Shown here in pieces: positions 1 through 9,041 of a stretch of DNA of 64,000 nucleotides. Below the pieces are notes generated by a model, which saw only the letters and a list, made by a program, of their open reading frames with translations, was not told where the DNA came from and did not search any database. Every line of letters begins with the position of its first letter. Position 1 is the first letter of the stretch. Source of the DNA: Beggiatoa alba B18LD (GTDB taxonomy: Bacteria > Pseudomonadota > Gammaproteobacteria > Beggiatoales > Beggiatoaceae); assembly GCF_000245015.1 (NCBI RefSeq), contig NZ_JH600070.1, positions 3,616,684 through 3,680,683 of the forward strand, in the 5' to 3' direction. The translations under genes were made by a program, and so were the position numbers.

Positions 1-152
1 GTAAAAGCACCGTTGTTTGTCTCAATTAATAAGGGTTCATAAGATATTGCTTGTTGGGTTTGTTTGGCAAACTCGGCATGAATAAACGGGGATTTACTGT
101 GTGCAATGGGATTGCCGACCACAAGATAATGATCTAATGAAGGAGTATTCAT
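1..152 (-). CDS. aroE: Shikimate dehydrogenase, N-terminal part (runs off the window edge)
   Basis: The first 50 codons of a gene on the minus strand, starting at the ATG whose complement lies at 150-152, are visible; the rest lies beyond position 1. The translation contains [15 protein letters not shown], the hallmark N-terminal shikimate-binding motif of AroE (family consensus FGNPIxHSxSPxIHN). AroE reduces 3-dehydroshikimate to shikimate with NADPH in the cytoplasmic aromatic amino acid pathway. The NADPH-binding half cannot be seen, so YdiB or quinate-dehydrogenase-like paralogues cannot be excluded. Confidence 0.85.
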   Translation of the reverse strand, partial: MNTPSLDHYLVVGNPIAHSKSPFIHAEFAKQTQQAISYEPLLIETNNGAF

Positions 153-206
153 AAAAAACCTGATTGAATGGCAAGAAACAAGAGAATGGAATAAATAATC
201 TATTTA

Positions 207-233
207 GGTAGGTGTCAACGTCTCACACCTACC
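207..233 (-). terminator. Stem-loop after the membrane protein gene
   Basis: Nine-base arms GGTAGGTGT and ACACCTACC (207-215, 225-233) enclose a 9-nt loop just downstream of the stop of the minus-strand membrane protein gene. The tract after it on the minus strand is AT-rich but not a clean T run, so this is a probable rather than certain terminator. Confidence 0.45.
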
Positions 234-250
234 CCATTTGATAGGTTAGC

Positions 251-1003
251 TTATGCAGTGACAACGGATGCAGTCACGTCAGGCTCAGGCTGTTGCTGGC
301 AACGTCCTAAACGGAAAGCGCGTAAACTCACCCATAAAGATATTAATACAATTAAATATTGAAAGGCTTTTAACCACGCGCTCATGACTTTAGCAGGGTC
401 ATAACTAGATTCACTGTGTGCGCTTGCGGTGTGATGTGCCTCAGAAGCAGGAGCAACGGTATGTTCAGTTTTTTCAGCAGATTCATGCTGTTTCATCATT
501 GCTTCAGGGTTACTCGCATCGCCATGATGTTCTGCATGGGTAGCCATCATAAATGGCGTACAAATCGTTTTTAGATTTAAATTACTGTAATGTAAAAAAC
601 TCGCCATGCCGATACCAAATGCGATAAATTGGAGACTGATTAAATAATATAAACGCTTATCCGCTTTTGGATTTTTTGCTAACCAGTTCAGTGTAATCAA
701 GGTGACTACATACCAAAATAGGAGCAGAATAAACGATTCTGTATTGAGAACACTGCTAATAAATGCGCCAACAATGGTGAGTGTCAACAGAGAAATCAAA
801 AATACCTTTGGATGGTCGTATGATAAACCTTGTTTTTTAATATTAACAACTAATAACAGGGTAATTACTGCCCAAATCGTGATAAATATCACTGCCCGTA
901 ACCCCATGAGCGGTTCAAGATGATAACCACTGTAGGCAAACACAAGCATAAACGCCAAAAAATGCAAGGGCGTGCCATAATCTGCTGTTTTTTCGACTGT
1001 CAT
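251..1003 (-). CDS. Six-helix membrane protein with a His-rich loop, function unknown
   Basis: A 250-aa integral membrane protein that I do not recognise. Hydrophobic segments lie at about residues 12-30, 35-53, 67-87, 90-107, 120-138 and 212-230. Between the fifth and sixth helices is a hydrophilic loop of about 65 residues (about 147-210) unusually rich in His, Met and Glu, with clusters such as HAEHHG, MMKQHES, EAHH and SAHSE. Such loops often bind transition metals, but that is inference. The C-terminal tail contains CQQQPEPD. It stands alone between aroE and the divergent ubiX, with a stem-loop behind it. It could be a small-molecule or metal-handling membrane protein; no function is assigned. 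Confidence 0.75.
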   Translation of the reverse strand: MTVEKTADYGTPLHFLAFMLVFAYSGYHLEPLMGLRAVIFITIWAVITLLLVVNIKKQGLSYDHPKVFLISLLTLTIVGAFISSVLNTESFILLLFWYVVTLITLNWLAKNPKADKRLYYLISLQFIAFGIGMASFLHYSNLNLKTICTPFMMATHAEHHGDASNPEAMMKQHESAEKTEHTVAPASEAHHTASAHSESSYDPAKVMSAWLKAFQYLIVLISLWVSLRAFRLGRCQQQPEPDVTASVVTA

Positions 1004-1119
1004 GATGACTCCATAAAGCAGGAAAAATAGTTGTTTTTAGTCCTTTTGTCGCGTGTTGCTAGCTCGCTTTAAAACATACACACAAGCATATTTTAACCGA
1101 TTCTTATTAGATACGATTC

Positions 1120-1752
1120 ATGAGTTCTTCAAAAAAAGCCATTACCTTGGCTATGACAGGCGCGTCGGGCGCGTTGTATGGTTTGCGTTTATTAGAAATC
1201 TTAGTGCAAGCTGAACAAAACATATATTTGTTGTTATCACAACCTGCACATATTGTTTTAAAAATGGAGGTTGATTTAGCCCTTCCCAAACGAGCCAGTG
1301 ATATTGAACGGGTATTAAGTCAACGTTATCACGCACAAGCAGGACAAATTCAGGTTTTTAGCGAACAGCAATGGACAGCACCTGTTGCCAGTGGTAGTGC
1401 GTTAGGGCGGGCAATGGTGATTTGCCCCTGTACCAACGGCACGCTTGCAGGTATTGCCAATGGTTTAAGTCGTAATCTGATTGAACGGGCGGCAGATGTC
1501 ACGTTAAAAGAACAACGAAAGTTAATCCTTGTGCATCGTGAAACCCCTTTATCGATAATTCAATTAGAAAATATGTTGCGTTTAGCCCGAGCTGGGGCTT
1601 TAATTTTGCCAGCTAATCCCGCTTTTTATCACTCGCCCACTCAAATTAGTGAACTGATTGATTTCGTTGTTGCCCGCGTTTTAGACCATTTAGACATAGA
1701 ACATCATCTATCAGGACGTTGGGGAGAAACTGCTTATGTAGATGAAGCATGA
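1120..1752 (+). CDS. ubiX: Flavin prenyltransferase UbiX
   Basis: A 210-aa protein of the UbiX/Pad1 flavoprotein family. It begins with the Rossmann-like strand and glycine-rich turn ITLAMTGASGALYG (about residues 8-21), and later shows the FMN-contact region PCTNGTLAGIANGLSRNLIERAADVTLKE and the LVHRETPLS loop typical of UbiX. The enzyme attaches a dimethylallyl group to FMN, making the prenylated FMN cofactor of the UbiD decarboxylase in ubiquinone synthesis. Length is normal for the family. It is monocistronic here and divergent from the membrane protein gene; ubiD is not in the window. Confidence 0.95.
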   Translation: MSSSKKAITLAMTGASGALYGLRLLEILVQAEQNIYLLLSQPAHIVLKMEVDLALPKRASDIERVLSQRYHAQAGQIQVFSEQQWTAPVASGSALGRAMVICPCTNGTLAGIANGLSRNLIERAADVTLKEQRKLILVHRETPLSIIQLENMLRLARAGALILPANPAFYHSPTQISELIDFVVARVLDHLDIEHHLSGRWGETAYVDEA

Positions 1753-1874
1753 CACGTTAAATGCTCTTTATTAACGATGTCACTATCATGATGCAAACCT
1801 ACAATAAACTATAAACTATCCATTTTAGAACGATTTGGCATAAATCTGACAGCTTGAGAGGTTATAGCAAGGTG

Positions 1875-2465
1875 ATGAGTCCTTTAACAATTCCCTTATT
1901 TCCCCTGCACACTGTTTTATTTCCAGGGGGGGTTTTACCATTACGTATTTTTGAAGTACGTTATTTAGACATGGTTAGCCATTGTTTAAAAAGCAACTCT
2001 CCATTTGGTATCTGCCTAATTCGTGAAGGTAGCGAGGTAGGCACAGCGGCTACAACGCATGAAGTAGGCACGTTAGCGACAATTATCGATTGGGATCAAC
2101 GTCAAGATGGCTTATTAGGCATAGATGTACAAGGTGGGCAACGTTTCCGCTTACTCTCCCATCGTGTGCAGTCAAATCAATTAATTGAGGCTAATGTCGA
2201 ACCGATACTAGATGAACCTGCCATTAAAATACCAGAAGAATATCAATATTTAGCTGAGTTACTTGCACAATTTATTGAACAAGTTGGCAAACCCTACTGT
2301 AATATGCCGACACATTATGAAAGTGCAAACTGGGTCGGACAACGCCTTGCAGAATTATTGCCGATGGTTCATGCGCAAAAACAATATTTATTAGAATTAA
2401 ACGATTCTATTCAACGTTTAGACACCATCGAGCATGTGCTCAAAACACTAAACGTCCGTTCTTAA
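1875..2465 (+). CDS. LON substrate-binding-domain protein
   Basis: About 196 aa made almost entirely of the N-terminal LON domain (PF02190): PLTIPLFPLHTVLFPGG near the start followed by LPLRIFEVRYLDMV is the standard signature. It lacks the AAA+ and serine protease parts of Lon, as in the stand-alone LON-domain proteins common in proteobacteria; the precise role is unknown, with peptide or substrate binding inferred. I chose the ATG at 1875 because family members begin directly with the SPLTIPLFPL segment; an in-frame TTG at 1854 and GTG at 1872 are alternatives. The PEGA gene follows with its own promoter-like site between. Confidence 0.85.
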   Translation: MSPLTIPLFPLHTVLFPGGVLPLRIFEVRYLDMVSHCLKSNSPFGICLIREGSEVGTAATTHEVGTLATIIDWDQRQDGLLGIDVQGGQRFRLLSHRVQSNQLIEANVEPILDEPAIKIPEEYQYLAELLAQFIEQVGKPYCNMPTHYESANWVGQRLAELLPMVHAQKQYLLELNDSIQRLDTIEHVLKTLNVRS

Positions 2466-2479
2466 ACAAATTTAAAAAA

Positions 2480-2495
2480 TGGCATAGCTTTTGCG
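2480..2495 (+). promoter_or_regulatory. Sigma-54 (-24/-12) promoter candidate for the PEGA gene
   Basis: TGGCATAGCTTTTGCG matches the RpoN consensus TGGCAYR-N4-TTGCW, with exactly ten bases between the -24 GG (2481-2482) and the -12 GC (2493-2494). It lies 45 nt before the PEGA start codon, in the gap after the LON gene. No activator site was identified upstream. Confidence 0.6.
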
Positions 2496-2539
2496 GAGCT
2501 AAAAATTAACTATGACCCGTTGTTTTTGGAGTCTTAATA

Positions 2540-3553
2540 ATGCCCCGCAAATTATTGACCATCGTCGGACTTGGTTTTTTAGCTTACTTTTTTCTGTTAA
2601 ATGCTGCGACTGCTGACGAATATTACAAACTATATATAAACACGACCCCAACAGATGCAAAAATTAGCATACGTAATATATTACCCAAGTTTAAACAAGG
2701 CATTGCTTTAGTTGCTGGTCGCTATGAAATAGTGATTACACACAAAGATTATCAATCTTATAAAACATGGATTGATTTAAAAGAACAGACGACCCTTAAT
2801 ATTCAACTCTTACCCTCACAACGTCCTGATAATCACTACACGTTAAATCTCAGCGTTAATCCAAGTGATGCAGAAATTCAATTAATGGATGTAAATCAGC
2901 AATCTATTCCTTTTAGCATGGGTATGTGGCTACCCCCTAATCAATATTTACTCCGTGTTTTTAAAAAAGGTTATGCTGAACAACAACAATGGATTCGGAT
3001 TGATGACCAAGACCTACAATTAACCATCGATTTAACCAGCCCTGCCTTAGCACCAGATACCGCAGAATCCCCTATTCGTTACCCATTACATATCTATGTC
3101 CAACCCAGTCAAGCCACGATTACACTCATTAATCAAGAACGGTCTTTTCAACAGGGTATGCTTTTAAAATCTGGACGTTATTTATTACAAATTACACAGC
3201 CTGACTATACAACCCGCCAAGAATGGATAGAAATTTTTGACGAAGGTTTAACACTTAACGTCACACTTTCTAAACCTAAAATGTGCTTTGCTCATGGTGA
3301 CGAATATCTTGTATTAGAGTTTTTTGGGGATGTGGTTGAAGGAACTTACAGCACCGCGACAGGGCAATATATCCGCTTAAAAGGTGCGCAACAAACACGC
3401 TCACCTGAAATTAAAGCCCTTGCGATTTTTACCAAAGATAAAATTCAGCGAGAATCAAACGTGATGTTATTCTGGCAAACGGGCAATCTTTTATTAAAAA
3501 TGAACGGCAAACAATCCTTTTTTACAGCCATTACTTGCGCACAAAATCCTTAA
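2540..3553 (+). CDS. Exported protein with three PEGA repeats
   Basis: A 337-aa protein with an N-terminal signal or anchor (about residues 1-26, cleavage plausible after ATADE) followed by three PEGA-type beta repeats at roughly 28-92, 99-165 and 181-243. Each has the pattern of P-x-D/Q-A-x-I, then a G-Y/R-Y hinge, then the closing strand ending in L-x-I/V-x-L. The C-terminal about 90 residues (from KPKMCFAHG) form a separate unrecognised domain with two cysteines that may pair. PEGA domains are usually found in bacterial surface and periplasmic proteins, where they may bind cell-wall or sugar ligands. A sigma-54-like promoter precedes it. Confidence 0.8.
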   Translation: MPRKLLTIVGLGFLAYFFLLNAATADEYYKLYINTTPTDAKISIRNILPKFKQGIALVAGRYEIVITHKDYQSYKTWIDLKEQTTLNIQLLPSQRPDNHYTLNLSVNPSDAEIQLMDVNQQSIPFSMGMWLPPNQYLLRVFKKGYAEQQQWIRIDDQDLQLTIDLTSPALAPDTAESPIRYPLHIYVQPSQATITLINQERSFQQGMLLKSGRYLLQITQPDYTTRQEWIEIFDEGLTLNVTLSKPKMCFAHGDEYLVLEFFGDVVEGTYSTATGQYIRLKGAQQTRSPEIKALAIFTKDKIQRESNVMLFWQTGNLLLKMNGKQSFFTAITCAQNP

Positions 3554-3571
3554 AAAAATACATAATAAAAA

Positions 3572-3593
3572 AAGCTGGCTTAAAAGCCAGCTT
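3572..3593 (-). terminator. Rho-independent terminator of the TRAP operon
   Basis: Perfect 8-bp arms AAGCTGGC and GCCAGCTT around a 6-nt loop. Read on the minus strand the stem is followed by a run of seven T. It sits between the convergent PEGA gene and dctM and best serves the minus-strand TRAP operon, possibly both. Confidence 0.75.
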
Positions 3594-3607
3594 AATCACA
3601 ATTTAAA

Positions 3608-3646
3608 TTGAGGACTGGCAGTCCTCTACACTGTTTTATAGTGCAA
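3608..3646. repeat. Diverged copy of the GGACTG(C/G)CAGTCC palindromic repeat
   Basis: Contains the 17-bp palindrome GAGGACTGGCAGTCCTC (3610-3626) followed by TGTTTTATAGTGCA. Both parts are also found in the two full 77-bp copies at 19253-19329 and 46944-47020; the outer inverted ends seem lost here. Confidence 0.6.
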
Positions 3647-3670
3647 ACCACTTAACAGTAATCACTTCGT

Positions 3671-4954
3671 TTAAGCCCCGAATAATAAATTCGGTAAAAA
3701 TGTAGAAATCGCAGGAACATAAGTAACTAACATTAAGAAAGATAATAAAATCACTAACCAAGGCAAAGTAGCGTGCACAACTTGAAGAATTGTCATCTTC
3801 GTAATGCCTGCCGTTACAAATAGATTAAGCCCCACAGGTGGCGTAATCATCCCAATTTCCATATTCACGACCATGATAATGCCTAAATGAATTGGGTCTA
3901 TCCCCAAGGTTTGCGAAATGGGGAATAAAATCGGCGCGGTAATTAATAATAAACCCGTCGGTTCCATAAAATTCCCCCCAATCAACAGAATAATATTCAC
4001 AACTAACAAGAACATCCACGGCGATAAACCCCAACCGACAATCGATTCTGTAATCATTTGCGGAATACGCTCGGTAGTCAACACATGCGAGAATAACATC
4101 GCATTCATAATGATAAACATCAACATAATCGTGATTTTACCCGCATCAATTAACACATGGGGTACATCACGCATCCGCAAATCAGAATATACAAAAATCG
4201 CAATGATAAAGGCATAAACCGCAGCAACGGCAGCGGCTTCTGTCGGCGTAAATACCCCGCCATAAATCCCGCCAATAACAATCACAATCAGCAGTAAACC
4301 CCAACCCGCATCTAAGGTTGCTGAGACTAATTCTTTTAATGAAACACGTGGTAACTTAGGCAAATTATGTTTTCTTGCCATTACATACGCGCCGATAATC
4401 AGAAACAACGCTAATAACAACCCAGGAATAACCCCTGCCATAAACAAGCGTCCGACAGATACCTCAGTTACCGCTGCATAAACAATCATGACCAACGAAG
4501 GCGGAATTAAAATGCCCAATGTACCTGCCGTACAAACCATGCCCGCCGCCATCCGTTGCGGATATCCTGTAGAAACCATTGCACTGATAACAATAGAACC
4601 AATCGCCACCACTGTCGCAGGTGAAGAGCCAGACACTGCCGCGAATAAAGTACATGCCAAAATAGAAGCAATCCCTAACCCACCCCGAATAGAACCAACG
4701 CACGCAATCGCAAAACGAATTAAGCGTTTAGCAACCCCCCCCGTTGATAAAAAAGCCGATGATAAAATAAAGAAGGGAATCGCTAATAAAGAATAATGTT
4801 GCGTTGCTTCAAAAGCTTTTAAGGCTAAAGAGGCTAACGAATCGGTTGAAAAAAATAGAATGGTTAATACACTGGATAAGCCCAACGCGACCGCAATCGG
4901 CATTCCAATAATCATGAATAAAAGCAGTAAAATAAAAAGTGATGCTGTTGCCAT
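3671..4954 (-). CDS. dctM: TRAP transporter large permease subunit DctM
   Basis: A 427-aa, very hydrophobic protein with about twelve membrane segments, the usual size of DctM-type TRAP large subunits. Recognisable stretches are the early AIPFFILSSAFLSTGGVAKR region, the ASILACTLFAAVSGSSPATV motif and NMEIGMITPPVGLNLFV near the end. It forms the sodium-coupled translocation channel for organic acids (C4-dicarboxylates or related). It starts 2 nt after the dctQ stop and is the last gene of the dctP-dctQ-dctM operon, with a strong terminator behind it. Substrate cannot be decided from the sequence. Confidence 0.95.
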   Translation of the reverse strand: MATASLFILLLLFMIIGMPIAVALGLSSVLTILFFSTDSLASLALKAFEATQHYSLLAIPFFILSSAFLSTGGVAKRLIRFAIACVGSIRGGLGIASILACTLFAAVSGSSPATVVAIGSIVISAMVSTGYPQRMAAGMVCTAGTLGILIPPSLVMIVYAAVTEVSVGRLFMAGVIPGLLLALFLIIGAYVMARKHNLPKLPRVSLKELVSATLDAGWGLLLIVIVIGGIYGGVFTPTEAAAVAAVYAFIIAIFVYSDLRMRDVPHVLIDAGKITIMLMFIIMNAMLFSHVLTTERIPQMITESIVGWGLSPWMFLLVVNIILLIGGNFMEPTGLLLITAPILFPISQTLGIDPIHLGIIMVVNMEIGMITPPVGLNLFVTAGITKMTILQVVHATLPWLVILLSFLMLVTYVPAISTFLPNLLFGA

Positions 4955-4956
4955 TT

Positions 4957-5544
4957 TTAGTGCCCATCCGCTTTAGTCGTATCGGTTTCAGATTTTGTCT
5001 TAATAACTGTCTCGGCATCATCCACTTGAAACTGCTTCAACGCATCTGCTGCCTCATCCGCTAACATCTGCACCTGTGAACCAATTAAGAGCTTTACCCC
5101 TACTTGTAAAAACCGCGCGAATAGCAATAAAAAGCCTAAAGGTAAAATAAGATAGATAACCCATTGTTGTATTGGCAAATCCTCAGATTCATTGCCCAAG
5201 GTGTACATAATATCTAGGTAATTCCAAGCACCGACACCTAAAATACCGCAATAAATCAAGCAGCACAGAATGGCGAGCAGTCCGATAATACGCTGACCCA
5301 AGGGCGGAAATAATTTCACAATCGCATCAATGCCAATATGTGCATTAACCCGCACTCCGTAAGACATCCCAAACAGGACTAACCATGCAAATAAACTCGT
5401 GGTTAATTCCAACGCCCAGACAAAACCACTGTTAAAAACATAACGTGCAACCACATTTGCAAATGTAACCAATGTCATACTGGCTAATAAAAGTGCAATA
5501 AACCATTCTTCTAAACGGTTATACAATGCAGATAAAAACCACAT
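4957..5544 (-). CDS. dctQ: TRAP transporter small permease subunit DctQ
   Basis: A 195-aa protein with four membrane helices (about residues 14-34, 48-68, 86-108 and 130-150) and the DctQ-family features LASMTLVTFANVVARYVFN and the late LPLGFLLLFARFL. It pairs with DctM in the inner membrane. A good ribosome-binding sequence (AGGGGG) precedes the ATG. The C-terminal about 40 residues are charged and longer than in many DctQ proteins. The dctP gene lies 109 nt upstream. Confidence 0.93.
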   Translation of the reverse strand: MWFLSALYNRLEEWFIALLLASMTLVTFANVVARYVFNSGFVWALELTTSLFAWLVLFGMSYGVRVNAHIGIDAIVKLFPPLGQRIIGLLAILCCLIYCGILGVGAWNYLDIMYTLGNESEDLPIQQWVIYLILPLGFLLLFARFLQVGVKLLIGSQVQMLADEAADALKQFQVDDAETVIKTKSETDTTKADGH

Positions 5545-5653
5545 GATTGAACCCCCTAAAACCTAAAGCAAACAAGCCTTTAAGTGAGAAGATAAAATCT
5601 ACTACTTAAAAGCTTGTGAAATGAAAAAAGATAATATCAATCAACAGAATTGA

Positions 5654-6983
<1,330 letters not shown>

Positions 6984-7015
6984 AAAGGCGTGCAAACTGT
7001 AACTTGCACGCCTTT
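6984..7015 (-). terminator. Terminator after the sortase-system response regulator
   Basis: Perfect 12-bp arms AAAGGCGTGCAA and TTGCACGCCTTT around an 8-nt loop. On the minus strand a T-rich tract follows (TTATTAGTTTTT). It lies 29 nt past the stop codon of the response regulator. Confidence 0.8.
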
Positions 7016-7043
7016 ATATTTTCAATAAATAGAGTTAATTAAC

Positions 7044-7754
7044 TTATCGTGTGATTAGTTCATTATCAATATTCCAGCGATAGCCCATGCCATAAACGGT
7101 TTCTATCGCAACAAACTTGCTATCTACCGCCGCAAATTTTTTACGTATCCGTTTAATATGCGAGGTAATGGTACTGTCATCAACATTAACATTTGCCTCT
7201 TGCATCAGTTGTTCACGTTGGCGTACATAACCAGGAAAACGTGCGAGTGCATGGACTATCCAGAATTCAGTCAAGGTTAAATCAACAGGCACATTACGCC
7301 ACATAACCGTTAAACGATGCGGGTCTATGCGGAGTGAACCGCGTTCTATAACATTTTCAGCAGATGGCGGGGTTGCAAGGGCTTCTACACGGCGAAATAG
7401 TGCGGCAATCCGTGCTAATAAATGAGGCATACTGATATCTTTTGTCAAATAATCATCCGCCCCGAGTCGCAGACCTGACACCATGTCGAATTCGCTATCG
7501 CGTGCTGTCAGAAAAATGATAGGTAAATAATGAGACAATCCCCGTAATTCTCGACATAAATCAAAACCGCCTTCCACCTCGTCTTCTAGCATAATATCGA
7601 GCAAAACAAGTTCAGGAAGTCGCATCCGAAAAGCTTGTAATGCTTCACGTCGCGTTGAATACGTATTAACTTCATAGCCTTGTCTTCTCAAGACGGCTGC
7701 ATAATTTTCACGAATGGCTGGTTCATCTTCAACGATAGCGATACGCCGCCCCAT
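7044..7754 (-). CDS. Response regulator of the proteobacterial sortase system (PdsR-like, OmpR family)
   Basis: A 236-aa OmpR/PhoB-type regulator. The receiver domain (about 1-120) has the acidic pair E9-D10, phospho-acceptor D53 in LVLLDIML, T83 in FLTARDS and K105 in DYLTKDIS. The C-terminal winged helix (about 140-232) ends in the usual VYGMGYRWN. The receiver segments GGFDLCREL and SGLRLGADDYLTKDIS closely resemble the dedicated regulators that accompany class GN sortases (the PdsR family), and a class GN sortase is indeed next door, divergently transcribed. The partner histidine kinase (PdsS) that usually follows is absent here. GAGG precedes the ATG. Confidence 0.85.
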   Translation of the reverse strand: MGRRIAIVEDEPAIRENYAAVLRRQGYEVNTYSTRREALQAFRMRLPELVLLDIMLEDEVEGGFDLCRELRGLSHYLPIIFLTARDSEFDMVSGLRLGADDYLTKDISMPHLLARIAALFRRVEALATPPSAENVIERGSLRIDPHRLTVMWRNVPVDLTLTEFWIVHALARFPGYVRQREQLMQEANVNVDDSTITSHIKRIRKKFAAVDSKFVAIETVYGMGYRWNIDNELITR

Positions 7755-8020
7755 TATAAACCTCTTTATTTATAATCAATTGAGCTAGAAAGTTCATGAG
7801 ATATCTTAACTGAAAACTTGTTTTCTTTATAATAGCAAGCGATGCCAGCCAATAGGATGTTTCTTTCCGAATTCCATTTTTTTGCCACATTTTGCCCGTG
7901 TTTTGTCATAAGCTATCCTTAGCTTTGCCGTATTAATAGGGTTTAATACCTACAATACCGCAGACTACAGAAGCAATATCAAGGAGGGCATCTGTAGTGT
8001 ATCAATATCGACTGTATGAC
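7755..8020. other. Intergenic region between pdsR-like and sortase genes
   Basis: About 270 nt of non-coding sequence between divergent genes. It should hold the promoter of the response regulator and any activator sites for the sigma-54 promoter at 8021. I saw no clear inverted repeat suitable as an operator and no TGT-N10-ACA site. Confidence 0.5.
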
Positions 8021-8036
8021 TGGCAGGACTGTTGCT
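8021..8036 (+). promoter_or_regulatory. Sigma-54 promoter of the small membrane peptide/sortase operon
   Basis: TGGCAGGACTGTTGCT fits TGGCAYR-N4-TTGCW at nearly every key position, with GG and GC exactly ten bases apart. It is 68 nt upstream of the 46-codon reading frame that precedes the sortase. The match is as good as that of the nif promoters in this window. Confidence 0.7.
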
Positions 8037-8104
8037 TTATAGTTGTTTGACAAATCCTTTTTTTTGATTACCCCTTATTTTTAATTCATTTTTTGGAGTG
8101 TTTC

Positions 8105-8245
8105 ATGGACAGTGTAAAAACACAAAATACACAATCAGCGGCATTAAGTGATTTATTAAATTTCTTTGTAACCAGCCTATTAGCGGGTTTTGCCTCTGCA
8201 GTCGTGCTTGCGGGTATTGTCTTACTTATTTCGGCGGCAGGTTAA
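8105..8245 (+). CDS. 46-residue single-pass membrane peptide upstream of the sortase
   Basis: An unannotated short gene: ATG at 8105 with GGAG 7 nt upstream, 46 codons, stop TAA at 8243-8245. The first about 16 residues are polar (MDSVKTQNTQSAALSD) and the rest is one hydrophobic helix (about residues 18-45, ending VLLISAAG). It has no cysteine, no LPXTG-like sorting signal and no basic tail, so it is not an obvious sortase substrate. It lies between a sigma-54 promoter and the class GN sortase gene (96 nt downstream), so both are probably one transcript. It may be a membrane partner of the sortase or a regulatory peptide; function is unknown. Confidence 0.65.
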   Translation: MDSVKTQNTQSAALSDLLNFFVTSLLAGFASAVVLAGIVLLISAAG

Positions 8246-8341
8246 GTAATGAGTTGAATCAAGCGTTAATAGAATAATAAAACGTAAAAAAATACGGGCA
8301 TAAGCAAGTTATTCATGAGTTTTTAACAACACAGTGGTGCT

Positions 8342-8932
8342 ATGAGAATCTATTTAGGATGGGGTAGTACGCTTATTGGTTTGTTAGTGGGGTTTAGTGT
8401 ATGGCAGGTTAGCCAACAGTACATGACTTATCCACAGGCATGGCTCACACAGGGATTAATGCAAACCGCATGGGCGCGTACTCAAGCAAGCGGACGTTAT
8501 GTCAAACCTTGGCCATGGGCTGAAACGTGGCCATTAGCTCGTTTGTCTATTCCTCAGTTAAATTTCGAGCAAATTGTCTTAGCAAAAGCGTCCAATGATA
8601 CGTTAGCTTTAGGACATTTAAGTAGCACTGTGTTACCCGGTGAAGCAGGTAACAGCGTCATCAGTGTTTATCATCGCAATTATGCACGCTACATGCAGGC
8701 GTTAAAAAATAGCGATGAGTTAGTTTTAGAAGCCCCACAAAATGGACAATGGCGTTATCGCGTTTCTGCTATTTACGTTGTAGATAAAACCGATACCCGT
8801 TTTCTTGCGCCGAGTATGCACCGCCGTTTAACGATTATTAGTTGTTATGCATGTAGTAATGGACAAGATAATTTACGTCATGTTGTGGTTGCCGATGAAA
8901 TTGAAAAGCGCATGACCGCAAGCGCATTCTAA
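8342..8932 (+). CDS. Class GN sortase
   Basis: A 196-aa sortase with an N-terminal membrane anchor (about residues 3-22). The catalytic set is visible: His111 in SVYHRNYARYM, Cys168 in TIISCYACSN and Arg179 in DNLRHVVVADE. The region LPGEAGNSVISVYH corresponds to the GN-x-I-x-GH core of sortases. Class GN sortases are found in Gram-negative proteobacteria and usually act on a single dedicated LPXTG-bearing surface protein encoded beside them. No such target, and no OmpA-like PdsO gene, occurs next to this copy. The proline that often follows the Cys-Tyr pair is replaced by Ala. A terminator-like repeat hairpin follows. Confidence 0.88.
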   Translation: MRIYLGWGSTLIGLLVGFSVWQVSQQYMTYPQAWLTQGLMQTAWARTQASGRYVKPWPWAETWPLARLSIPQLNFEQIVLAKASNDTLALGHLSSTVLPGEAGNSVISVYHRNYARYMQALKNSDELVLEAPQNGQWRYRVSAIYVVDKTDTRFLAPSMHRRLTIISCYACSNGQDNLRHVVVADEIEKRMTASAF

Positions 8933-8944
8933 GCCTCTCAAGAC

Positions 8945-8982
8945 AAAGACCTGCGAGGTTTTCAAAGCCTAGCAGGTCTTTT
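8945..8982. repeat. AGACCTGC-type palindromic repeat, acting as bidirectional terminator
   Basis: Inverted arms AAAGACCTGCGAGG and CCTAGCAGGTCTTT (one mismatch) with a short loop, followed by seven T. Near-identical hairpins with a CTAGG or TTAGG centre lie at 43665, 51070, 51294 and 60842. Here it separates the sortase and the convergent ETF-QO gene, so it likely ends both transcripts. A degraded end sequence (ACTTACCGAATTTAG, 9002-9016) resembles the family's outer terminus. Confidence 0.75.
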
Positions 8983-9041
8983 TTTGTCTTTTTTAAGAAA
9001 AACTTACCGAATTTAGATTTTCTAATCTTTCTTTTAAAATC

